64,000 nt of DNA from Lachancea thermotolerans CBS 6340 (taxonomy: Eukaryota > Ascomycota > Saccharomycetes > Saccharomycetales > Saccharomycetaceae): positions 434,001 to 498,000 of the forward strand of contig NC_013081.1 in assembly GCF_000142805.1 (NCBI RefSeq). The letters run 5' to 3'. Position numbers and translations under genes: made by a program. Each line of letters begins with the position of its first letter. The first letter of the stretch is position 1. This document shows, piece after piece, positions 59,049 to 64,000 of this stretch. The notes under the pieces are model-generated. The model worked only from the letters and a program-made list of their open reading frames with translations. It was not told where the DNA came from and ran no database searches.

Positions 59049-59975
59049 TTAATGGGCTTCGGTCGCGGGCTTGTCCTGGACGCGGCCGCGGCGCGACAGT
59101 ATGCGTTTGGCAACGAGCAGCATCTGGCTAAACCAGACGACGTTTAGGACGTCGAGCACAAAGTTGCCCGAGACAATGGTCAGGGTCTCGAGCGGCAGGA
59201 AGCGCGGATCGTGGCGCATTTGCCAGAAGTCGCGGCACAGGTGGAAGATCTGGCACCAGCCCCAGACAATGCGCGCGCCGAAGAAGACTAGGACCAGGGC
59301 GACGTTGTTGGCGAGCTGGAACACGTTGAGCACGCGCGCGGCGCGCGTCGTGTTGTGGTCCGAGAGCTGCGGGAAGAACTTGATACCGAACCAGCGCACG
59401 TTGAGGAACGGGTTCGAGAGCTCGAACAGCAGGAACGCGGGCGCGTAGAACTGGATGTAGGGCTTGAGGCCGATCAGGAACATCACCGCGGAGATCACGC
59501 CGTGCAGCACGAAGGGCGCGCTCGAGTACACCATGGAGATCAGAGCGTCCCACACGAAGTACCCGATCGCGAACACGCACACGGTGTCCGTGTCGCGCTC
59601 TTGGCGGAACACGCGCTGCTCCGCGGTCGGGTGCGAGCTGCCGCGGCCGTGCGTGCGCCAGTAGCTCAGGCACAGGTACAGGATCACGAAGCTCTGCACC
59701 AGGCTGACGAAGTGCAGCGCGGCCTGGTTGACCAGGCCCTGGCGCCCGCGGCGCGAGTGGTCCTTGCTGTGCGCGAGCCTGCGCCGCACCAGAGGCGGAA
59801 AGAGGACCCACTTGCTTGCCAAAAAGACCGCGTGGTACGCCAGGGCCACGTAGAGAACAGAGTGGAGGTGCGCCAGGATATTGGGCGACGTGATGATGCC
59901 ATACCGCGTCAACCAGTGGATAGGGAACCTGGAGGGCGGCTCCAAGCCCATGAGAAAGTGCACAGCAGCGTCCAT
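59049..59975 (-). CDS. TLC-domain membrane protein (YPR114W ortholog)
   Basis: This is 308 residues (315 in S. cerevisiae YPR114W). There are about six membrane segments. A TLC-domain pattern is seen with VLHGVISAVMFLIGL in the middle and ELSNPFLNVRWFGIKFFPQL in the later part. This family includes ceramide synthases and lipid-sensing TLCD proteins; YPR114W itself is uncharacterised and lacks the ceramide synthase Lag1 motif with paired His. The gene uses mostly G/C third positions. RGC1 and PIS1 are its nearest relatives in order (YPR115W, YPR113W). Confidence 0.85.
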   Translation of the reverse strand: MDAAVHFLMGLEPPSRFPIHWLTRYGIITSPNILAHLHSVLYVALAYHAVFLASKWVLFPPLVRRRLAHSKDHSRRGRQGLVNQAALHFVSLVQSFVILYLCLSYWRTHGRGSSHPTAEQRVFRQERDTDTVCVFAIGYFVWDALISMVYSSAPFVLHGVISAVMFLIGLKPYIQFYAPAFLLFELSNPFLNVRWFGIKFFPQLSDHNTTRAARVLNVFQLANNVALVLVFFGARIVWGWCQIFHLCRDFWQMRHDPRFLPLETLTIVSGNFVLDVLNVVWFSQMLLVAKRILSRRGRVQDKPATEAH

Positions 59976-60814
59976 TGCCGAGCCTTCACGCCTGAGAGTT
60001 GGGGTGTGTCTTGAAGGTGGGTGAAAGTTGTGTACTTTTCACATTCAGGTGACATGTGAGGGAAATACGAGCGCCAGCAGATATGCACGGCGGACGCAGA
60101 ACAAAATAACGATCAGGCGCGGCTAAAGAGGCGCCCGCGGGTCATGTGCTGGGCGACGTGGTAACGCTGCTGGGGCATCACCAGTCGGTGTTCTAGTGGA
60201 CATGGAAGCCCACAGACAGCTTATTTGACCCAAGAAAATAGTTCTCTCGAGCGTCGCGGGTGGAGAATTCACGGTCTGCTCGAGCACATGGCGCATGAGC
60301 GACTGCACTAGGCGTCAGGGCTGGCAGTAGCGCCGTCGTTCCTCGAGCACGCGGTGTATTGAGCAAGCAGCGGGCCTGGCCCGAGTCATATGATACTATT
60401 CTGACACCGGAGCGGACGACAAACAAGATGCGGGCGACAGCGATCCTCGCCGGGCCTGTGTCGAGAGTTTACAATGCCAAAAGAAGCACACGCGCGCAAG
60501 CTCTGTCACCGTCCAGAGCGGTGATAACCTGCCGGGTCGCGGGGCGGTGCCGGCAGATGTGCGTGCGTGTGTGTGTGCACGCCTGTGCGCTGGAGACAGC
60601 ACCTTGGAGACACCCCGGAGACACCCTGGAGGCCTAGGGATAAGGGACCGGAGAAACGTATAAAAAGGCAGCGAACTGCTCCCCCTGCTCCGCTGTGCTC
60701 GCTTGTCGTTTTGTCTGGAATTCAACGCGTTTCGCATAGAACATGTTTGCATACACTCGTTACTTAGAATAAGAACCTACGGGCCACGCGCGCGCGAGCG
60801 CGTGCGAGGGCGCC
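59976..60814. promoter_or_regulatory. TLC-gene promoter and ADH 3' flank
   Basis: These 839 bases contain an alternating purine-pyrimidine stretch (60557-60582), a second CG-alternating run (about 60785-60797) and a perfect TATAAAAAGG on the plus strand at 60659-60668 that faces the ADH 3' end. No supported gene lies downstream of that TATA; the first ATG after it (60741) opens only nine codons. Confidence 0.5.
60659..60668 (+). promoter_or_regulatory. Orphan TATA box facing the ADH 3' end
   Basis: TATAAAAAGG is a perfect TATA element on the plus strand. The only gene downstream, ADH, is on the other strand. It might start an antisense or noncoding transcript, or be a relic of a removed gene. 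Seen in sequence; function unknown. Confidence 0.35.
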
Positions 60815-61861
60815 TTACTTGGCTGTGTCGACCACGTATCTGCCGGCGATCTGGCCCTTCTCCATTTTCTCGAAGACGTCAGGCAGCTCGGATAGACCGA
60901 CGATTTTGATGGGCGACTTGACCAGGCCGCGCGCGAAAAAGTCCAGCGCCTGGCGCGTGTCGGCCCTGCTGCCGACGTAGGAGCCCACGATGGAGATGGA
61001 CTTGACCACGTGGTTGAAGACGTCGGAGCAACACTTGGCGCCGCCGGGCAGCCCAACGAGCACCACGGTGCCGTTGGCGCGCACGTAGTGGGTGGAGGAC
61101 TCAATGGCGGCCTCTGAGACCGAGACGTTGACCACACCGTGGGCGCCGCCACCCGTGACCTCGAGGATCTCCGCGACCACGTCCTTGGACTTGCGGAAGT
61201 CCACGAAGTACTCGCCGCCCAGCTTCTTGAATAGCTGCTCCTTCTCGTCGCCGCCGTCGATACCGATCACGCGGTAGCCCATGGCCTTGGCGTACTGTAC
61301 GGCCAGCGACCCGAGCCCGCCCGCGGCGCCCGAAATCGCGACCCAGTTACCGGCGCGCAAGTTCGCGGACTTCAGCGCCTTGTACACGGTGATGCCCGCG
61401 CACAGGATGGGAGCCACTTCCGCCAGGTCCGTGCCCTCGGGGATCCGCGCCGCCTGCACCGCGTCCGCGGTCGCGTACTGCTGGAACGACCCGTCGTGCG
61501 TGTACCCGGACAGGTCCGCGTGCGGGCAGTTGGACTCGTTGGACAGCTCGCACGACTCGCACGCCATGCACGACCCGTTCAGCCACTTGATCCCGGCCAG
61601 GTCGCCCAGCTTCCAGCCCTTGACGTTCTCGCCGATCCCGACCACCACGCCCGCACCTTCATGCCCGCCCACCAGGGGCAGCTTCGTGGCCAGCGGCCAG
61701 TCGCCCTTCCACGCGTGCAGGTCCGTGTGGCACACACCCGAGTACTTGACGTTAATCAAGATCTCGTTGGCTGCGGGCTTGGGCACAGGGATGTCCTTGT
61801 ACTCCAGCTCCCCGCCGTTGGTCTCGAAAACCACTGCCTTCTGTGTCTTTGGAACGCTCAT
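60815..61861 (-). CDS. Cytosolic alcohol dehydrogenase (ADH1/ADH2 type)
   Basis: This is 348 residues, the same as S. cerevisiae Adh1 and Adh2, with no mitochondrial presequence. The catalytic zinc ligands are Cys44, His67 and Cys154 (GVCHTD, GGHEGAG, PILCAG). The structural zinc site has Cys98, 101, 104 and 112. The Rossmann motif is [10 protein letters not shown] at about 178-187, and Asp202 selects NAD. The enzyme interconverts ethanol and acetaldehyde. Codon use is strongly biased, as in highly expressed genes. A TATA box lies about 150 bases upstream and a cluster of CACGTG sites 395-570 bases upstream. In S. cerevisiae no ADH gene lies between YPR114W and PIS1, so this is an insertion or a local duplication. 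Confidence 0.97.
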   Translation of the reverse strand: MSVPKTQKAVVFETNGGELEYKDIPVPKPAANEILINVKYSGVCHTDLHAWKGDWPLATKLPLVGGHEGAGVVVGIGENVKGWKLGDLAGIKWLNGSCMACESCELSNESNCPHADLSGYTHDGSFQQYATADAVQAARIPEGTDLAEVAPILCAGITVYKALKSANLRAGNWVAISGAAGGLGSLAVQYAKAMGYRVIGIDGGDEKEQLFKKLGGEYFVDFRKSKDVVAEILEVTGGGAHGVVNVSVSEAAIESSTHYVRANGTVVLVGLPGGAKCCSDVFNHVVKSISIVGSYVGSRADTRQALDFFARGLVKSPIKIVGLSELPDVFEKMEKGQIAGRYVVDTAK

Positions 61862-62011
61862 TGTTTGGATGTTGCACTAGTTTATGAATATCTGCGATGT
61901 GGGAAAGATGTCTGATTGTCTGACTTGTCTAACCTCTGTAACTTTTGTAGATGCGATGACCTGCTATCTAGAGCTTGACAACTTTTAACTTTCCATCACC
62001 ACAGCGGCTCG

Positions 62012-62019
62012 CTTATATA
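62012..62019 (-). promoter_or_regulatory. TATA box of the ADH gene
   Basis: TATATAAG reads on the minus strand about 151 bases before the ADH ATG, the usual distance for a strongly expressed yeast gene. Confidence 0.7.
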
Positions 62020-62255
62020 CCTCGCGCCGAGCCCGCGCTGCTGCGGCCTGCCGGGCCGTTCCAATGGCAGGGCTCGCCGCAGAACAATGCCAACAGCTTT
62101 TGTTGGACCTTATTGGGTGTGACCGAGGTCATCCGCGGGGGCCAGGTCCGGTGCCAGGTTTAAGCTTTGTTTAAAGTTGTGGTGATAGTTATAAAAAGCG
62201 GAGTACCGGTGGGGCGGAGGTCCGAAGTCCGCCAGGGGTGAGTGCGGGGTAAGTG

Positions 62256-62433
62256 CACGTGCTGGGAGCGGGAGAAGCTCTGGGCGGCGCATCACGTGAG
62301 GACGTTTCGAGCGCTATATCACGTGATGCAGATGGATGTCTGGTCGCCCGGTACGGGGATCCGTGTTCCGTCACGTGGGCGAAACTCTGGATATATGTAT
62401 CACGTGTTCTTTACGTAAGGCTTAAGTCACGTG
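62256..62433. promoter_or_regulatory. Six CACGTG (E-box) sites upstream of ADH
   Basis: CACGTG occurs at 62256, 62293, 62320, 62372, 62401 and 62428. Two are flanked as TCACGTGA, the preferred Cbf1 form; others are TCACGTGG or TCACGTGT. Possible binders are Cbf1, Pho4, Rtg-type and Tye7/Sgc1-type bHLH factors, the latter known for glycolytic genes. Sites are seen; the factor is inferred. Confidence 0.7.
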
Positions 62434-62523
62434 GGCCGCCCGCGGGGCCCTCTCTCTCTATCTCTCTCTTTCTCTCTCGCCGCCAGCCGTAGTTCTCGCT
62501 GGGGTCGAGACGGCGCACGCGTC

Positions 62524-63189
62524 TCACGCGCGCTTCTCGCTCGCCGCCTCCGCGTCTTTCGACGCCAGCAGCAGCGCCGCGCGCTTCAGCTGTATTACGT
62601 TCGCCACCTGCTTAAACACGTACCCCGGCAGGCACACCGCCGCCATCACGCCGCCGATGTGCGCGCGCCCCCACAGGGGCACGTCGAAGTGCTTCAGCTG
62701 GGGGAATCCGTACAGGTACAACGCCAGGTAGAACAGCTCGTTGAACGCGCACACCGTGAACAGCACCCACCGACGGCTGTAGTACATGTACAGCAGCCAT
62801 TGCTCCTTCTCGATGGTCTTGTGCGACGCGCCACCCGTGCTCAGCGTCGCGTACATGTGCAGGTAGTGGCTCGACAGGTCCAGCGAGATCAGCAGCTGGA
62901 ACACGGGCGCGTACCGGGGGAACAGTACGCACAGGAAGCAGATCAGCGAACTCGTCGTGGACCGGTCCGTGACCATGTCCAGGACCGCGCCGAACCCGCT
63001 GGTCTGGTTGTACTTGCGCGCCATTGTTCCGTCCAGCGCGTCGAGCAGACACGAGATCCCGTATATCCACGTCGTCCAAATGGGATGTTTAGCCATCAGG
63101 AAAAACGACAAAATTGCCGTGAACACCCGCATGTACCCAATCTGGTTGGGCACATACCACAACACCTGCGATGCAGTAACCTTTGCCAT
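62524..63189 (-). CDS. PIS1: PIS1, phosphatidylinositol synthase
   Basis: This is 221 residues (220 in S. cerevisiae). The CDP-alcohol phosphotransferase signature is complete: Asp53-Gly54, Ala57-Arg58, Gly67, Asp71 and Asp75 (DGTMARKYNQTSGFGAVLD followed by MVTD). Several membrane helices surround it. The enzyme joins CDP-diacylglycerol and myo-inositol to make phosphatidylinositol in the ER and is essential. A GA-rich tract lies about 160-200 bases upstream. Confidence 0.97.
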   Translation of the reverse strand: MAKVTASQVLWYVPNQIGYMRVFTAILSFFLMAKHPIWTTWIYGISCLLDALDGTMARKYNQTSGFGAVLDMVTDRSTTSSLICFLCVLFPRYAPVFQLLISLDLSSHYLHMYATLSTGGASHKTIEKEQWLLYMYYSRRWVLFTVCAFNELFYLALYLYGFPQLKHFDVPLWGRAHIGGVMAAVCLPGYVFKQVANVIQLKRAALLLASKDAEAASEKRA

Positions 63190-63957
63190 ATTTCAGTCTA
63201 AACGCGGCTTTTTCTCTTTGTTGTCCGGCTCCTCCTCGCGGTGCTCGATGGTCCTTGCTGTGTAGTTGATGAAAACAGCTGAGGAAACTCGTGGACAAAC
63301 TTCATAAATTTTCACGATAAAGGGTACACCAGGAAGCGATTGCTTAGAGAGAGAGCGAGCAAGAGAGAGAGAGAGATAGAGCAAGAGAAGCAGACCGCGC
63401 GATTGCGCGAGCAAGTGGCGGCCGGACCCCACTACGTACTTCTTGGTCTTGGCAAGCAGGATGCCGTGGCCAGCGTCGGAGAGCCCGAGCGGCGCGGAAA
63501 ACTTTGCTCTGCATTGCGCGGCATGGCACTTTGTGCTTGGCAATACGCGGTGTAAATGACTAGACCGTAACTTGAATTACAGACTCACATCTCCCCGGCC
63601 TATTGAGACTAAACGTTCTAAAAACCATTGAAATTAGCCTCATCGCCGATGAGAATGACTCTACCATACTAGTATACAGGGCTTAACAAGAGTGCAGCGG
63701 TTTCTGTAACGTGTGTGCGATTGGAGTCGTCACTTCAATAGAGCTTCGCTGTTATGCCCGGGTTACCGTCAACATGACAAGTGGATATGTGTCACTCATG
63801 TAACCGAGCGCGAGAGCTCCTATAATGACCCAACGCGACACGCACGCTTCAACAAAACCGGCGGGAAGGAGAATGGCGCGTGCTGAAAATGCGCAAGTGT
63901 GATTTATAAGTTCATATATTAAAAGGGACTGAAAATACGGGGTTTTCATCGATGAAC
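63190..63957. promoter_or_regulatory. PIS1 promoter with GA-rich tract
   Basis: These 768 bases contain the PIS1 upstream region with a GA repeat at 63346-63390 and the 3' flank of the gene at the right edge. The remaining frames are low-complexity or compositional. No RNA gene is seen. Confidence 0.5.
63346..63390 (+). repeat. GA-rich tract upstream of PIS1
   Basis: This is a 45-base tract of mostly GA dinucleotides with a few interruptions (GCGAGC, ATAGAG). On the PIS1 sense strand it is a CT tract, a common nucleosome-excluding promoter feature in yeast. Confidence 0.7.
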
Positions 63958-64000
63958 TTAGTTGGCCTCGGAAGCCTTGGCTCTCTGGTCCTTCTTGGCC
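63958..64000 (-). CDS. 3' end of an unidentified gene
   Basis: The last 13 codons (AKKDQRAKASEAN) and a TAA stop (63960-63958) read from the right edge. Codon use (AAG, GCC, TCC) is of the highly expressed kind, which suggests an abundant protein. The fragment is too short to name. By gene order MRD1 (YPR112C) would be expected in the opposite orientation, so this is not MRD1. Confidence 0.45.
   Translation of the reverse strand, partial: AKKDQRAKASEAN

Larger units (their letters stand above)
61862..62523. promoter_or_regulatory. ADH promoter and PIS1 3' region
   Basis: These 662 bases hold the ADH TATA (62012-62019), an opposite-facing TATAAAAAG (62190-62198), six CACGTG sites and a CT-rich tract (about 62449-62478) before the PIS1 stop. 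No gene is supported. Confidence 0.6.

Noticed and set aside
58763-59147. Two overlapping frames (plus 122 codons, minus 116 codons) next to the TLC gene
   Set aside because: Both are compositional frames in a G+C-rich repeat-like stretch, and the plus-strand one runs antisense into the TLC gene.
59128-60014. Long open frames on both strands over the TLC gene (227 and 219 codons)
   Set aside because: They are shadow frames created by G/C third positions of the TLC gene; compositions are Arg/Ala/Pro/His-rich and match no protein.
62431-63201. 256-codon plus-strand frame opposite PIS1
   Set aside because: It is antisense to PIS1, rich in Arg/Gln/His/Val by strand symmetry, and has no family match.

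Overview
This window is nuclear chromosomal DNA of a budding yeast of the family Saccharomycetaceae. It is gene-dense, genes sit on both strands, introns are few and short, the branch site is TACTAAC, and tRNA genes carry short introns. Nearly every protein is a recognisable counterpart of a Saccharomyces cerevisiae protein. Gene order suggests a lineage that did not go through the whole-genome duplication. Neighbours that are split in S. cerevisiae between the sister regions of chromosomes VII-R (YGR) and XVI-R (YPR) are interleaved here in one run. A Lachancea-like species fits best, but I infer the genus only from gene order and protein resemblance.

Left part (1-13.8 kb): GID5/VID28 (cut by the window edge) and SNL1 (the YIL016-017 pair), RIB5, SQT1, STS1, the spliced gene RCF3, MTC4, TRS20, DSN1, SRB6, DUT1 and tRNA-Gly(GCC). 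These mix two ancestral neighbourhoods, YBR252-256 and YIR010-012.

Middle part (13.9-33.6 kb): a YGR111W-type acetyltransferase, AXL1, tRNA-Tyr, a small unknown gene, the convergent B-type cyclin pair CLB5 and CLB2, tRNA-Lys, MRI1 and tRNA-Leu(GAG). Then come VOA1 and VMA21 (V-ATPase assembly), SRB5, NOP7, GTF1 and PCP1.

Right part (33.8-64 kb): MDR1/GYP2, the giant HOB2-type lipid-transfer gene (2,397 codons), a 2-kb interval without a clear gene, the divergent pair TEL2 and ESP1, RRG8, a flavin-reductase-like gene, RGC1/ASK10, a TLC-domain membrane protein gene, an ADH1/ADH2-type alcohol dehydrogenase, PIS1, and the 3' end of one more gene. From about 58.7 to 63.6 kb the DNA is visibly more G+C-rich than the TEL2-ESP1 segment.

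Functional themes are the cell cycle (CLB5, CLB2, ESP1, DSN1, DUT1, with MCB or Mcm1-Fkh sites upstream of several), Mediator (SRB5, SRB6), V-ATPase assembly (VOA1, VMA21), mitochondria (RCF3, GTF1, PCP1, RRG8) and ribosome biogenesis (SQT1, NOP7).

Several open frames begin upstream of the first ATG at a TTG or GTG codon. For these I give the first plausible ATG as the start. The most notable observations are an intron in VMA21, six CACGTG sites upstream of ADH, the 2-kb gene-poor interval, two unexplained G+C-rich islands, and a C at position 33 of tRNA-Leu(GAG). I saw no transposon, LTR element or centromere, and nothing that amounts to a clearly new biological system.
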